From an uncultured Prevotellaceae bacterium (GTDB taxonomy: Bacteria; Bacteroidota; Bacteroidia; Bacteroidales; Bacteroidaceae): a DNA stretch of 43,017 nt. Location: assembly GCA_900315565.1 (NCBI GenBank), contig OMZS01000030.1:1-43017 (forward strand), in the 5' to 3' direction. Numbering within the stretch: position 1 is the first letter of the stretch; the number at the start of each line of letters is the position of its first letter. The notes beneath the pieces were generated by a model. It worked only from the letters and a program-made list of their open reading frames with translations. It did no database searches and was not told where the DNA came from. Positions 22,552-32,656 of this stretch are shown here, one piece after another. The position numbers and the translations under genes were made by a program.

Positions 22552-23838
22552 CTACAGGTCTTTGAGCAGAATGGTGCGCTCTTGCTTCAGATAATCGTTT
22601 CTGACGGAATAGGCACGAGCCCACGTCTTGGTACTGAAGCCGTTAGTATGGAGAAAGTCGCGAAGTTTAATGGTAGGTTGCCACTTTCCATAGGCTTCGA
22701 GCGCATCAACCACCTCACCAACACTTATTCGGTCGGCAGAGCCAGTGAGCACAAAAATGGGCTCCTGGCTTTTTTCGTCGCCCAAAAAACACTCGTTAAT
22801 CAACCCTGCGTTGCACAGGTTGTGAAGCAGGTCGTGGGTGATGCGAATCGGTATTTGGGTAGCGTTTTTCAGCTGCAGGGCGGTAAGGGGTTTTTGCTTG
22901 GCTATGGTGTTTTTGCAAATCAGACTAATCAGAGTCAGGCTGAGCATCAGCTTGTAGCGGTGACTCATCTCGGCCGAGTTGGCCAGAAAGGCAAAGTTCT
23001 CGCGGTTTTGGGTGGTGTAGGTCAGTTCGGCACCGAAAAGACAGATGGTCCACGAAAACTGTATCCAAAGCATAAACAATGGCAGCGCGGCAAACGAACC
23101 GTAGATGGCGTTGTAGCTGGTGACCCATATTTGCGAGTTGATGTAAACATATTGCAACAACTGCATGGCGATGCCCGCAAGAATGCCAGGTACAAGCGCA
23201 GAGGTGAGCTTCACCTTGGTGTTGGGCATAAATACGTAGAGGGCAATGAAGATGGCCGACATTAATATATAAGGTGTAATGCGGATGAGGAACCGCCAAA
23301 TGGGGCCAATGACGATGTACTGGTCGAGATTGGTGGCGACGGCGGCCATGAAAATATTGACACCGGCCAGGATTACAATGACGATGGGCACAAGGAAAAT
23401 CATGGCTATATAGTCGGTAAAGGTGCGGAAAAGCTCGCGCGGTTGTTTTACCTGCCACAGGGAGTTGAACGTCTTTTCCACATTGCTCACCAGCATGATG
23501 ACGGTCCAGAGCATAAACAGAAGACCCATTCCCAGAATGATGCCGCTCTTGGTGTGCACCAGATAGGAATTGACAAAACCTATCAGAATATCTGCGGCCT
23601 GCGGCTGGCTGGACAACGCCTCGCGAAACCACATCTCAATATATTTGGAATAGCCAAAGCCCCGCGCCACGGCAAACACCACAGCCAGAATGGGCACAAT
23701 GGCCAGCAGCGTGGAGTAAGTGAGAGCCGCGGCCGAATCGAGCACGCGCTTGGTGGATACTTCTGAAACAAAGAACTTAACGAAATAAACCACCCTCTTC
23801 CACATTTTCTGTAAATCCAGGTGAACAGGTATTTTCAT
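22552..23838 (-). CDS. YihY/BrkB-family inner membrane protein
   Basis: The 428-residue protein has about six TM helices in residues 35-290 and typical family motifs (RVLDSAAALTYSTLLAIVPILAVVFAVARGFG near the N-terminus, and YGSFAALPLFMLWIQFSWTICLFGAEL at about 245-275). A cytoplasmic C-terminal part (about 300-428) resembles a winged-helix segment (LQLKNATQIPIRITHDLLHNLCNAGLI). The family is sometimes mis-named ribonuclease BN; its transport role is unproven. The gene is convergent with the response regulator, with 110 bp between them. Upstream are repeats of TAACGGTAAACTTAA and then RNase P RNA. Confidence 0.9.
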   Translation of the reverse strand: MKIPVHLDLQKMWKRVVYFVKFFVSEVSTKRVLDSAAALTYSTLLAIVPILAVVFAVARGFGYSKYIEMWFREALSSQPQAADILIGFVNSYLVHTKSGIILGMGLLFMLWTVIMLVSNVEKTFNSLWQVKQPRELFRTFTDYIAMIFLVPIVIVILAGVNIFMAAVATNLDQYIVIGPIWRFLIRITPYILMSAIFIALYVFMPNTKVKLTSALVPGILAGIAMQLLQYVYINSQIWVTSYNAIYGSFAALPLFMLWIQFSWTICLFGAELTYTTQNRENFAFLANSAEMSHRYKLMLSLTLISLICKNTIAKQKPLTALQLKNATQIPIRITHDLLHNLCNAGLINECFLGDEKSQEPIFVLTGSADRISVGEVVDALEAYGKWQPTIKLRDFLHTNGFSTKTWARAYSVRNDYLKQERTILLKDL

Positions 23839-23917
23839 GATAACATAGTCTTAACGGTAAACTTAACCTAACGGTAAACTTAACCCTAATGGTAAGCTAA
23901 AAAGAAAAAGAAAGCAG

Positions 23918-24328
23918 TGTTCCTGTAAGCCGGGTTCTGTTCTCCCCCAGCCTCTCGGCCAAGGGGAGTGCCTGCCATTTATCTAGTCCGCAAGTCGCCC
24001 TGCGGCTCAAGCATTCTACCCTCCGCCGCGGTCTCCCCCGACATATCCCGAAGGAAGATGTGGGCGAGAGCCGTTGAGCGGGCAACTCTCCTTTACGGCG
24101 GTTTACATGAACTTGCAGCCTCCAGATGGCACAGCACGGCGATCACCCGCCGCCTGGTGGTCTCTTACACCACCTTCTCACCCTTACCCTTACGGGCGGT
24201 TGTTTTCTTCTGCCATATCCTACTGTCGCCAATAGCTTCTATTTTCGGAAGTGGAGCGCCCTGTGCTGCCCGGACTTTCCTCTTGTGCCCCAATGGCACC
24301 AGCGGCAGAGCCGGAACACTGCATTCTG
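23918..24328 (-). ncRNA. rnpB: RNase P RNA
   Basis: The minus strand has the hallmark 5' block GAGGAAAGTCCGGGC (24282-24268) and the 3' block ACAGAACCCGGCTTACAG (23940-23923) that pair to form the catalytic core, about 345 nt apart. Many GC-rich stems lie between, as expected for bacterial type A RNase P RNA. It is the catalytic subunit that trims tRNA 5' leaders. A TATCTTTG promoter element lies just upstream and a T-rich tract follows the 3' end. Ends are approximate. Confidence 0.93.
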
Positions 24329-24332
24329 GGTG

Positions 24333-24340
24333 CAAAGATA
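24333..24340 (-). promoter_or_regulatory. -7 element for rnpB
   Basis: On the minus strand TATCTTTG matches the consensus and ends about 5 nt before the predicted RNA start. I see no clear -33 match. Confidence 0.6.
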
Positions 24341-24546
24341 CGAAAAATCTGAATAAGTGAGAACAGAGGAAACTCGTTTTCTTTGCCAAACGCAAATATT
24401 TTTTCGTGCGCCACAGGCTCTTTAACTCCAGTTAATCACTATTAACCAAAGGCAAGCGAGGCAAAAAACAATATTTTTGGCGATGAAAACAAGAAAAAAG
24501 AAACAAGCGTTTAACAACATTTTATAAAAAAAACACGTAGAGATTA

Positions 24547-24576
24547 TTGCCATATTAGGAAAATTATATAACTTTG
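24547..24576 (+). promoter_or_regulatory. Promoter for nrdD
   Basis: TTG (24547-24549), a 19-nt spacer and TAACTTTG (24569-24576) match the consensus. A leader of about 115 nt follows. Confidence 0.7.
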
Positions 24577-24587
24577 CAGCCGAATAG

Positions 24588-24608
24588 AGTTTTCCAAAAC
24601 GGAAAACT
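24588..24608 (+). promoter_or_regulatory. Hairpin in the nrdD leader
   Basis: AGTTTTCC, AAAAC loop, GGAAAACT forms a perfect 8-bp stem near the predicted transcript 5' end. It does not resemble the NrdR box. It could stabilise or regulate the leader; no evidence beyond the fold. Confidence 0.45.
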
Positions 24609-24695
24609 TTTCAAGATGGAATTTCAAAAAAGTTTCCCAAAACGTACAACTTGATGTTGAGAGAGAATAACTAAAAATATACATATAAAGGAACC

Positions 24696-26798
24696 ATGGA
24701 AATTAAAAATTTCACTATTACGAAAAGAGACGGCTCGAAAGACCGTTTCTCACTAGACAAAATCATGAATGCCATTATCAAGGCTTTCGACAGCGTGAAA
24801 GAGCCTGCAGACTTGGGAACCATCTCAAAGATTCTCAGCCACTTAGACATTCAGGATGATATAAAGGTTGAAGACATTCAGAACCAAGTAGAAGAAGCCC
24901 TCATGCGTGAAGGATTCTACAAAGTGGCCAAATCGTTCATGCTCTACAGACAGCAGCACTCTGAGGACCGTGAGACGCTGGCCAAACTGCAATTCTTGGC
25001 CGAATACTGCGACTCGGTGAACGCAGCAACTGGTTCAAAATATGACGCTAATGCCAACGTGGAGCACAAAAACATTGCCACGCTTATCGGCGAGCTTCCC
25101 AAATCAAACTTCATTCGCCTGAACCGCCGCTTGCTGACCGACCGTATTAAAAAGATGTATGGCAAGCAGCTGGCCGACGAATATATTGACAAACTGACCC
25201 ACCACTTTATATATAAGAACGATGAGACGTCGCTGGCCAACTACTGCGCCTCTATCACCATGTACCCCTGGCTCATCGGCGGCACAGCCTCCATCGGCGG
25301 CAACTCTACCGCCCCCACCAATCTGAAGTCGTTCTGCGGTGGATTCGTCAATATGGTGTTCATGGTTTCGAGCATGCTGAGCGGCGCCTGTGCCACACCA
25401 GAGTTCCTGATGTATATGAACTATTTCGTGGGCATGGAGTACGGCAAGGACTACTACAAGCGGGCCGACGAGGTGGTGGACCTGAGCCTGAAGCAGCGCA
25501 CCATCGACAAGGTTATTACCGACTGTTTTGAGCAGATTGTCTATACGCTCAACCAGCCCACCGGCGCACGCAACTATCAGGCCGTGTTCTGGAATGTGGC
25601 TTACTACGACCGCTACTATTTTGAGAGCATCTTCGGCGACTTCTATTTCCCCAACGGCGAGAAACCCGACTGGGAAGGTTTGTCGTGGCTGCAGAAACGC
25701 TTCATGAAGTGGTTCAACAAAGAGCGCACCAAGACGCTGCTCACCTTCCCCGTGGAAACCATGGCCCTGCTCACCGACAAAAACGGCGAATGCAAAGACC
25801 CCGAGTGGGGCGACTTCACCGCAGAGATGTACTCTGAGGGACACTCTTTCTTCACCTACATGAGCGACAATGCCGACTCGCTTTCGAGCTGCTGCCGCCT
25901 GCGCAACGAAATCACCGACAACGGTTTCAGCTACACGCTTGGGGCCGGCGGTGTGAGCACCGGCTCGAAGAGCGTGCTCACCATCAACCTGAACCGCTGC
26001 ATACAGTATGCCGTCAACAACGGGCAGGACTACATGGAGTATCTGGGCAACATCATCGACCTCTGCCACAAGGTGCAGCTGGCCTACAACGAGAACCTCA
26101 AGGAACTGCAGAGCCACGGCATGCTGCCCTTGTTCGACGCAGGATACATCAACATTGCCCGCCAGTATCTAACCATCGGCATCAACGGACTGGTGGAGGC
26201 TGCCGAGTTTATGGGCCTCAAGATTACGCCCAACGACGACTACCTGCACTTTGTGCAAAGCATTCTGGGACTCATCGAGCAGTATAACAAGAAATACCGC
26301 ACCAAGGACGTGATGTTCAACTGCGAAATGATTCCCGCCGAGAACGTGGGTGTGAAACACGCCAAATGGGACCGCGAGGACGGCTACTTCGTGCCACGCG
26401 ACTGCTACAATAGCTATTTCTATGTGGTGGAAGACGACTCGCTCACCATTATCGACAAATTCAAACTCCACGGCGCTCCCTACATCGAGCATCTTACCGG
26501 CGGCTCGGCCCTGCACATGAATCTCGACGAGCACCTCTCCAAGCAACAATATGCCCACCTGCTCAAGGTGGCCGCCCAGGAAGGCTGCAACTATTTCACC
26601 TTCAATATTCCCAACACCGTGTGCAACGAGTGCGGACACATCGACAAACGCTACCTCAAGGAGTGCCCCCATTGCCACTCGAAGAATGTTGACTACATGA
26701 CGCGCATCATTGGCTATCTGAAGCGTGTGAGCAACTTCTCGCAGCCCCGTCAGGAAGAAGCAGCCCGCCGCTACTATGCCCACGCGCATGCCGAATAA
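24696..26798 (+). CDS. nrdD: Anaerobic ribonucleoside-triphosphate reductase
   Basis: The 700-residue class III reductase makes deoxyribonucleotides without oxygen, using a glycyl radical. An N-terminal ATP-cone (about 3-95, ITKRDGSKDRFSLDKIMNAI) is the allosteric site. The catalytic barrel includes SSCCRLRNE. The C-terminus has the zinc site CNEC (643-646) and CPHC (657-660), then the radical loop RIIGYL (Gly673). The length is typical. A predicted 115-nt leader and an AAAGGAACC ribosome site precede the ATG. The activating enzyme nrdG follows 167 nt downstream, on the same strand. Confidence 0.96.
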   Translation: MEIKNFTITKRDGSKDRFSLDKIMNAIIKAFDSVKEPADLGTISKILSHLDIQDDIKVEDIQNQVEEALMREGFYKVAKSFMLYRQQHSEDRETLAKLQFLAEYCDSVNAATGSKYDANANVEHKNIATLIGELPKSNFIRLNRRLLTDRIKKMYGKQLADEYIDKLTHHFIYKNDETSLANYCASITMYPWLIGGTASIGGNSTAPTNLKSFCGGFVNMVFMVSSMLSGACATPEFLMYMNYFVGMEYGKDYYKRADEVVDLSLKQRTIDKVITDCFEQIVYTLNQPTGARNYQAVFWNVAYYDRYYFESIFGDFYFPNGEKPDWEGLSWLQKRFMKWFNKERTKTLLTFPVETMALLTDKNGECKDPEWGDFTAEMYSEGHSFFTYMSDNADSLSSCCRLRNEITDNGFSYTLGAGGVSTGSKSVLTINLNRCIQYAVNNGQDYMEYLGNIIDLCHKVQLAYNENLKELQSHGMLPLFDAGYINIARQYLTIGINGLVEAAEFMGLKITPNDDYLHFVQSILGLIEQYNKKYRTKDVMFNCEMIPAENVGVKHAKWDREDGYFVPRDCYNSYFYVVEDDSLTIIDKFKLHGAPYIEHLTGGSALHMNLDEHLSKQQYAHLLKVAAQEGCNYFTFNIPNTVCNECGHIDKRYLKECPHCHSKNVDYMTRIIGYLKRVSNFSQPRQEEAARRYYAHAHAE

Positions 26799-26965
26799 CA
26801 ATGTCAGGAGTTATCTGAGAAGTGATTGGGAGTTAAGAGGTATTTGACATCAAGAGTTAAGAGGTATTTTAACCTCAGGAGTTAACAGACATTAGCCCGT
26901 TACCTCCAACTTACTCCCATTAACTTCTTGCAAGTTAGCTTGCGAAACTTGAGGTTGATTATTTT

Positions 26966-27433
26966 ATGCTGAAATACGTCAATACAGATATTGTCTTTCA
27001 GGAAATACCCGACGAAGTGACGCTGGCCATCAACATCAGCAACTGCCCGTGCCACTGTCCGGGCTGTCACAGCCGCTATCTGTGGGAAGATATCGGACTG
27101 CCTCTCGACACCAGTGCCATCGACGCGCTGGTGGGCAAATACGGTTCAAAGATAACATGCGTATCCTTCATGGGTGGCGATGCCGACCCTAAAGGGGTTG
27201 ACCTGCTGGCACAATATATCCACGAGGAATATCCGTTACTGCATGTGGCCTGGTACAGCGGACGTCTGCGCATTGCACCAGGCGTGACAAAGACTGATTT
27301 CGACTACATCAAGATTGGTCCTTTCATACGCCATCTCGGACCGATCAGCAAGCCCACTACCAACCAGCGGCTCTACCGCCAAAACGAAGACGGCACGTTC
27401 GAGGATATCACCAGCTGTTTTTGGAGAAAATAG
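26966..27433 (+). CDS. nrdG: Anaerobic ribonucleotide reductase activating protein
   Basis: The 155-residue radical-SAM enzyme carries the CX3CX2C iron-sulfur motif as CPCHCPGC (Cys27, Cys31, Cys34), followed by GCHSRYLWE and the SAM-binding GGD (FMGGDAD, about 70-76). It generates the glycyl radical on NrdD. It ends in FWRK, and a strong terminator hairpin follows at 27456. The 167-nt gap from nrdD contains imperfect copies of GAGTTAAGAGGTATTT but no clear second promoter. Confidence 0.94.
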   Translation: MLKYVNTDIVFQEIPDEVTLAINISNCPCHCPGCHSRYLWEDIGLPLDTSAIDALVGKYGSKITCVSFMGGDADPKGVDLLAQYIHEEYPLLHVAWYSGRLRIAPGVTKTDFDYIKIGPFIRHLGPISKPTTNQRLYRQNEDGTFEDITSCFWRK

Positions 27434-27455
27434 CACTCGCTCAACCATACAAAGA

Positions 27456-27508
27456 GTTTACCAGCACAGTAACTTCATACTACAAGTTCTGTGCTGGTAA
27501 ACTTTTTT
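27456..27508 (+). terminator. Rho-independent terminator of nrdD-nrdG
   Basis: A perfect 14-bp stem GTTTACCAGCACAG / CTGTGCTGGTAAAC is followed by six T residues. Confidence 0.92.
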
Positions 27509-27541
27509 AGTGCTACCGGTGCGCATTTCGAGTTTTTTGCT

Positions 27542-27549
27542 TATCTTTG
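27542..27549 (+). promoter_or_regulatory. -7 element for the T9SS-sorted protein and uvrA
   Basis: TATCTTTG matches the consensus; the -33 match is unclear. The leader to the ATG at 27676 is about 120 nt. Confidence 0.5.
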
Positions 27550-27675
27550 CAGACTGAACTCTATTGTTCACTATCTTCATGAGCAAGGCTAGTTAACTAC
27601 TGCTAACTCCTGTTTGCTCCATGCAAACGGAGCCCAGCGAAACATAAAACCCTTAAACAAAAAAGACAAACAAAC

Positions 27676-28404
27676 ATGAATATCAGAATACTGCTGGCCC
27701 TGGCCGCCATGCTGTTCGCAACAATAAGTGCATGGGCTGACGACGAAGTGCCTACCATTTCGCCTACCGCCACCTACATTACTCCAGAGGGCGAGGAAGA
27801 GAACTCAAACATTTCCGGCTCTGCCCCGCTGAGGGGCATTTTCCGTGCCAATCCTGAGAATGTGGGCATCTACTCGGCCAACTACGAATGGCGTTTCTAC
27901 CTGAATTCTATGGAGGAAGAGCCCTATCTCGTCAGGTACGAGCAAGATACCGAAGTTACATTCACCACTGCCGGAGGACACTACATTGTGTGCTACGCCA
28001 CCTTTGTCAACGGCAACGACACAATTCCCTACACCCGCGACTATTGGAATGAGATTGGCCCCTTGGTGTGTTCCATCAGCCAGAGCACCCTCGTCATGGG
28101 CAATGCCTTCTCGCCCAACGGCGACGGCAAAAACGACACCTATAAGCCCAAGGAATACAAGAGTCTGGTGGAGTTTCATGCCACCATTTTCAACCGTTGG
28201 GGACAGAAGCTCTACGAGTGGGACGACCCTGCTGCCGACGGATGGGACGGCAAGTTCAACGGGCGCGACGTGAAACAGGGTGTTTATTTCGTATTGGTGA
28301 AGGCCAAGGGAGCCGACGGCCACAATTACAACATACGCAAAGACGTCAATCTGCTGCGTGGCTACACCGAGACCACCAATTCGAGCAGCACCATTAACGA
28401 ATGA
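27676..28404 (+). CDS. Secreted protein with a type B T9SS sorting (gliding-associated CHU_C-type) domain
   Basis: The 242-residue protein has a signal peptide (1-21, cut after AWA), an Ig/PKD-like central part (about 30-140, EWRFYLNSMEE and VTFTTAGGHYIVCYATF), and a C-terminal domain (143-229). That domain has the CHU_C pattern NAFSPNGDGKNDTYKP, FNRWGQKLYEW, GWDGKFNGRDVKQGVYFVLV. This domain directs proteins through the type IX system to the cell surface. It is short for the class and has no enzyme domain, so its role is unknown. The uvrA ATG begins 10 nt after its stop, so the two are probably co-transcribed. Confidence 0.85.
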   Translation: MNIRILLALAAMLFATISAWADDEVPTISPTATYITPEGEEENSNISGSAPLRGIFRANPENVGIYSANYEWRFYLNSMEEEPYLVRYEQDTEVTFTTAGGHYIVCYATFVNGNDTIPYTRDYWNEIGPLVCSISQSTLVMGNAFSPNGDGKNDTYKPKEYKSLVEFHATIFNRWGQKLYEWDDPAADGWDGKFNGRDVKQGVYFVLVKAKGADGHNYNIRKDVNLLRGYTETTNSSSTINE

Positions 28405-28414
28405 ACCCAACCGC

Positions 28415-31264
28415 ATGCAACGAGAAGACGAGAAAATAAATGTGTGGGGCGCACGTGTTCACAACCTGAAGAACATCGATGTAGAAATACCGCGCAACAG
28501 CCTTACCGTCATCACGGGCTTGTCGGGGTCTGGCAAATCGTCGTTGGCTTTCGACACCATCTTTGCCGAAGGCCAACGGCGATATATTGAGACATTCTCG
28601 GCCTATGCCCGCAACTTTCTCGGGGGCATGGAACGCCCCGATGTAGATAAGATTACCGGACTGAGTCCCGTCATCAGCATCGAGCAGAAAACCACCAACA
28701 AAAACCCACGCTCCACCGTGGGCACCACCACCGAGATTTACGACTACCTGCGTCTGCTCTATGCACGGGCCGGCACAGCCTATAGCTATGCCACCGGCGA
28801 GCGCATGGTGAAATACACCGACGAACAGGTGCTAAGCATGATTTTCAACGACTATGCTGGCCGCCGCATCTACATTCTCGCTCCGCTGGTGCGCGCCCGA
28901 AAAGGCCACTACCGCGAGCTCTTCGAAAGCATGCGCCGCAAAGGATACCTCTATGTCCGGGTGGATGGTGAGCTGCAAGAGATTGTACGCGGCATGAAGG
29001 TTGACCGATACAAGAATCACAACATCGAGGTGGTCATCGACAAGATGCGGGTGGAACCCAACGGTGAGGACGAGCGGCTTCGTAAGAGCATCGAGACCGC
29101 CATGCGCCAGGGCGAGGGCGTGCTCATGATTCTCGACAACGACACGGGTAGCGTGAAAAACTTCTCGCGCCGGCTCATGTGCCCCACCACTGGCATTTCT
29201 TATAGCGACCCCGCACCCAACAATTTCTCATTCAACTCGCCCGAAGGAGCTTGTCCTCATTGCAAGGGTCTGGGCTATGTCAACGAGATAGACCTCAACA
29301 AAGTCATCCCCGACCGCTCGCTCTCCATTCACGAAGGAGCCATCACGCCCCTGGGAAAATACAAGAACCAGATGATTTTCTGGCAGATCGACGCCATTCT
29401 CCACAAGTACGACTTCGACCTCAAGACACCCGTCAGCCAGCTTCCCGACGAGGCTCTCAACGAGATTCTCTACGGCAGCTTGCAGAATGTCCGCATTCCC
29501 AAAGAGGTGGTGCATGCCTCAAGCGACTATTTCGTCACCTTCGATGGCGTCATCAAGTACCTGCGCAACGTCATCGACAACGATGATTCCGCCAGCGGAC
29601 AGAAGTGGGCCGACCAGTTTCTGGCCACCTGCCAATGCCCGGAATGCAAAGGTCAGCGCCTTAATCGCGAAGCCCTCTCCTACCGCATCTGGGACAAGAA
29701 CATCTCTGAGGTCTCCAACCTCGACATCAGCGAGCTTCGCCAATGGCTCGACCAGGCTGAGCAGCACCTGGAGCCCAAACAACAGCGCATTGCCGCCGAA
29801 ATACTCAAGGAAATACGTACCCGCGTAGATTTCCTGCTCGAGGTGGGACTCGATTATCTGGCACTCAACCGCCAGTCGGCCTCCCTTTCGGGCGGCGAGA
29901 GCCAGCGCATACGCCTCGCCACGCAGATAGGTTCGCAGCTCGTCAACGTGCTCTATATTCTCGACGAGCCCAGCATCGGCCTCCACCAGCGCGACAACGA
30001 GCGGCTCATTCATTCGCTCAAGGAACTGCGTGACATTGGCAACACCGTCATCGTGGTCGAGCACGACAAAGACATGATGCTCAGCGCCGACTACGTGGTG
30101 GACATCGGCCCCAAGGCAGGGCGCAAAGGTGGCGAGGTGGTTTTTCAGGGCACACCCGCTCAGATGCGCCAGGTCAGCGCCAACGCCAACAACATCACCG
30201 CACAGTATCTCTTCGGCCACCGGCAGATACCCCTGCCCGCCAGCCGCCGCCAGGGCAACGGCCATTTTCTCACCATTCGCGGAGCCAGCGGTAATAACCT
30301 GAAGCACATCGATGTGAGTTTCCCCCTCGGCACCCTCATCGTGGTCACAGGCGTGAGCGGCAGCGGAAAATCAACCCTCATCAACGAAACCCTGCAGCCC
30401 ATCCTCAGCCAGCACTTCTATCGTTCATTGAAACGCCCCATGCCTTACGACAGCATCGAGGGCATTGAGTACATCGACAAGGTGGTCAACGTCGATCAGG
30501 CCCCGCTCGGGCGCACTCCCCGTTCCAACCCCGCCACCTACACGGGAGTATTTAGCGACATCAGGTCGCTATTCGTCAGTCTGCCCGAGGCAAAAATCAG
30601 AGGCTACAAGCCCGGGCGTTTCTCCTTTAACGTGAAAGGCGGACGCTGTGAGGCATGCGGCGGCAATGGCTACAAGACCATCGAAATGAATTTCCTCCCC
30701 GACGTGATGGTGCCCTGCGAGGTGTGCCACGGCAAGCGCTACAACCGCGAGACACTCGAAGTGCGCTACAAAGGCAAAAGCATTGCCGACGTGCTCGACA
30801 TGACCATCAACCAGGCCGTGGAGTTCTTCGAGAATGTGCCCAACATTCTGCAGAAAATAAAAACCATTCAGGACGTCGGACTCGGCTACATCAAGCTTGG
30901 CCAGCCCAGCACCACCCTCTCTGGTGGAGAGAGCCAGCGCGTCAAGCTGGCCACAGAACTCAGCAAGCGCGACACAGGAAAGACTGTCTATATCCTCGAC
31001 GAGCCCACCACTGGACTCCACTTCGAGGACATTCGCATTCTTATGGACGTGTTGCAAAGACTTGTGGAGCGAGGCAACACCGTTATCATCATCGAGCATA
31101 ACCTCGACGTCATCAAACTTGCAGACCACATCATCGACATGGGCCCCGAGGGTGGACGCAACGGCGGACAAATCATGTCAACAGGAACGCCCGAGCAGGT
31201 GGCCAAGAGTGACAAGGGATTCACTCCGAAATTCCTGGCAGAAGAACTAAAGATGAAACAATAA
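28415..31264 (+). CDS. uvrA: Excinuclease ABC subunit A
   Basis: The 949-residue DNA damage-recognition ATPase of nucleotide excision repair has two ABC modules. The first has Walker [10 protein letters not shown], zinc site CPHC/CPEC and signature [12 protein letters not shown]. The second has Walker [10 protein letters not shown], zinc site CEAC/CEVC and signature [12 protein letters not shown], with [14 protein letters not shown] as Walker B. The ATG at 28415 ([18 protein letters not shown]) matches the normal N-terminus; an upstream in-frame ATG at 28358 would overlap the previous gene and add an unrelated 19 residues. It acts in the cytosol with UvrB and UvrC. Confidence 0.96.
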   Translation: MQREDEKINVWGARVHNLKNIDVEIPRNSLTVITGLSGSGKSSLAFDTIFAEGQRRYIETFSAYARNFLGGMERPDVDKITGLSPVISIEQKTTNKNPRSTVGTTTEIYDYLRLLYARAGTAYSYATGERMVKYTDEQVLSMIFNDYAGRRIYILAPLVRARKGHYRELFESMRRKGYLYVRVDGELQEIVRGMKVDRYKNHNIEVVIDKMRVEPNGEDERLRKSIETAMRQGEGVLMILDNDTGSVKNFSRRLMCPTTGISYSDPAPNNFSFNSPEGACPHCKGLGYVNEIDLNKVIPDRSLSIHEGAITPLGKYKNQMIFWQIDAILHKYDFDLKTPVSQLPDEALNEILYGSLQNVRIPKEVVHASSDYFVTFDGVIKYLRNVIDNDDSASGQKWADQFLATCQCPECKGQRLNREALSYRIWDKNISEVSNLDISELRQWLDQAEQHLEPKQQRIAAEILKEIRTRVDFLLEVGLDYLALNRQSASLSGGESQRIRLATQIGSQLVNVLYILDEPSIGLHQRDNERLIHSLKELRDIGNTVIVVEHDKDMMLSADYVVDIGPKAGRKGGEVVFQGTPAQMRQVSANANNITAQYLFGHRQIPLPASRRQGNGHFLTIRGASGNNLKHIDVSFPLGTLIVVTGVSGSGKSTLINETLQPILSQHFYRSLKRPMPYDSIEGIEYIDKVVNVDQAPLGRTPRSNPATYTGVFSDIRSLFVSLPEAKIRGYKPGRFSFNVKGGRCEACGGNGYKTIEMNFLPDVMVPCEVCHGKRYNRETLEVRYKGKSIADVLDMTINQAVEFFENVPNILQKIKTIQDVGLGYIKLGQPSTTLSGGESQRVKLATELSKRDTGKTVYILDEPTTGLHFEDIRILMDVLQRLVERGNTVIIIEHNLDVIKLADHIIDMGPEGGRNGGQIMSTGTPEQVAKSDKGFTPKFLAEELKMKQ

Positions 31265-31316
31265 GTTCGTTTCATTCTTCTTTGCCAAGCTCCAGTAATA
31301 CAGGGAAAGTGTGTTG

Positions 31317-32354
31317 CTATTTCCTAAATGAGTTGTACGCCCTCCACGAATCGTGTATTTTCTCAATGTCAACATCGCCTTCGAAAAAACTCACCTGGCA
31401 GTCCTCCTTGAAAGGAGACCAGTTGCCGCATACTATGCCGTCGTGAGCAATAATGGGCTGGAAGATTCCGCTGTTGTTATGGGCATGATGGCGATGTTCC
31501 TGCGGAAGCACTATGTCGCGACTCTTATAGCTGATGAGGTATTCGTCGTAGGGAGGAATTAGTAGAAACTTTCCTTTTCTGAAGCCTCTTGTGCGGCAAT
31601 CCTCTGTCAGATAAAATTCCCGACCTTTGTATCTCTCCGCATGAAGGTAATCTCCCAAGAGTGAAATGCCTCTTCGGCAGTCGTTGATGTTCAACCCTGT
31701 CCACCAAACAAAATCTTCTAACGTGGCGGGCTGACGGCTCTGGAAGTATTTTCGGGCGAAAAGCATCAGAGCCTCGTCTCGATCCATAGTCACCGATGCC
31801 CTCTTTATTTTGTTGGCAGTGAGGGCATAGGTGGCTTTCATCGGCAGCAGATTTCCGCTACAGAGAACGCCATTCATTTCTGCCATGCGTATATGATATG
31901 AAAGCCGATGCGCGTCCATCCGTATGCCTTTCTCTTCCAAAGCTCCAACGAAGTCGTCTTTCGTCACACTGTGCAGGTCGGCAGCCGTCTGGGCAAGAAG
32001 TTCCCTGATGCGCACATACTCTTCGTCGGGAATGCTGATTCGGTTGCTGCTCATCCAGCCCTTCGTAACCGCAATGGCCTTGGGCGCAAAGATACTGAGT
32101 GCTGCCCAATAGTCTTCGGCAGGCACCAATTGCCAGGTGCCCCGCATCAAGTGGAGACGGATTATCTCCCCCTTGTCGAACGCCTCCTTGAAGGCTTTAT
32201 GCGACGGTTTGCGCGTACGCATAGCCACCGCCCAGCGCATCATGCGATAATCTTGGGCTTGCATGGCCCCCATATAGCCGACCACGTCGGCAGGATGGCT
32301 GAACAGAGGAGCCGTAAGTTGTTGGCTAAGAAGTCGGATGGCTACGGAATTCAT
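31317..32354 (-). CDS. Winged-helix DNA glycosylase-like protein (AlkZ/YcaQ, HTH_42 family)
   Basis: The 345-residue protein matches the HTH_42/AlkZ family by its N-terminal helices (MNSVAIRLLSQQL), the QxQ motif in GAMQAQDY (Gln32, Gln34) that in AlkZ performs catalysis, and HLMRGTWQLVPAEDYWAAL (about 68-86). A central winged-helix part and a C-terminal beta region (FLLIPPYDEYLISYKSRD) follow. Known members remove alkylated or cross-linked bases from DNA. It converges on uvrA with 52 bp between them, so two DNA-repair genes face each other. Confidence 0.85.
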   Translation of the reverse strand: MNSVAIRLLSQQLTAPLFSHPADVVGYMGAMQAQDYRMMRWAVAMRTRKPSHKAFKEAFDKGEIIRLHLMRGTWQLVPAEDYWAALSIFAPKAIAVTKGWMSSNRISIPDEEYVRIRELLAQTAADLHSVTKDDFVGALEEKGIRMDAHRLSYHIRMAEMNGVLCSGNLLPMKATYALTANKIKRASVTMDRDEALMLFARKYFQSRQPATLEDFVWWTGLNINDCRRGISLLGDYLHAERYKGREFYLTEDCRTRGFRKGKFLLIPPYDEYLISYKSRDIVLPQEHRHHAHNNSGIFQPIIAHDGIVCGNWSPFKEDCQVSFFEGDVDIEKIHDSWRAYNSFRK

Positions 32355-32580
32355 TACTTAGTTTTCTTTTTGAAGATGTATATGTACTTCTACCGTTTAG
32401 TTATCAAAGCTGCAGAAGTTTCTCGGCCAAGGTCGTGGCTCAACGCTTAATAACATGAAAAAGGGTTTCCGCATGTTTGTCGTCATAGTTTTCACGGTAT
32501 TTGTTGTTGAATTATTCTCGGCAAAGTTACAAAAAACGAACGGAAAGTGATAGATAATCTATCAGTTTAATAGTAAAAAT

Positions 32581-32612
32581 TTTGGAAACTTCAATTTTTT
32601 TCTGTTACTTTG
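32581..32612 (+). promoter_or_regulatory. Promoter for the DUF4923-type lipoprotein gene
   Basis: TTTG (32581-32584), a 20-nt spacer and TTACTTTG (32605-32612), one mismatch from TAnnTTTG. A leader of about 40 nt follows. Confidence 0.55.
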
Positions 32613-32656
32613 TCGCGAAAACATATTCTTTATATCAATTTAATAACCATACCACT

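Noticed and set aside
23968-24360. Apparent proteins overlapping the RNase P region
   Set aside because: The region has the conserved RNase P RNA blocks; the open frames are by-products.
28358-28414. N-terminal extension of uvrA from the ATG at 28358
   Set aside because: It would overlap the preceding gene and read its 3' end in another frame; the normal UvrA N-terminus begins at 28415.
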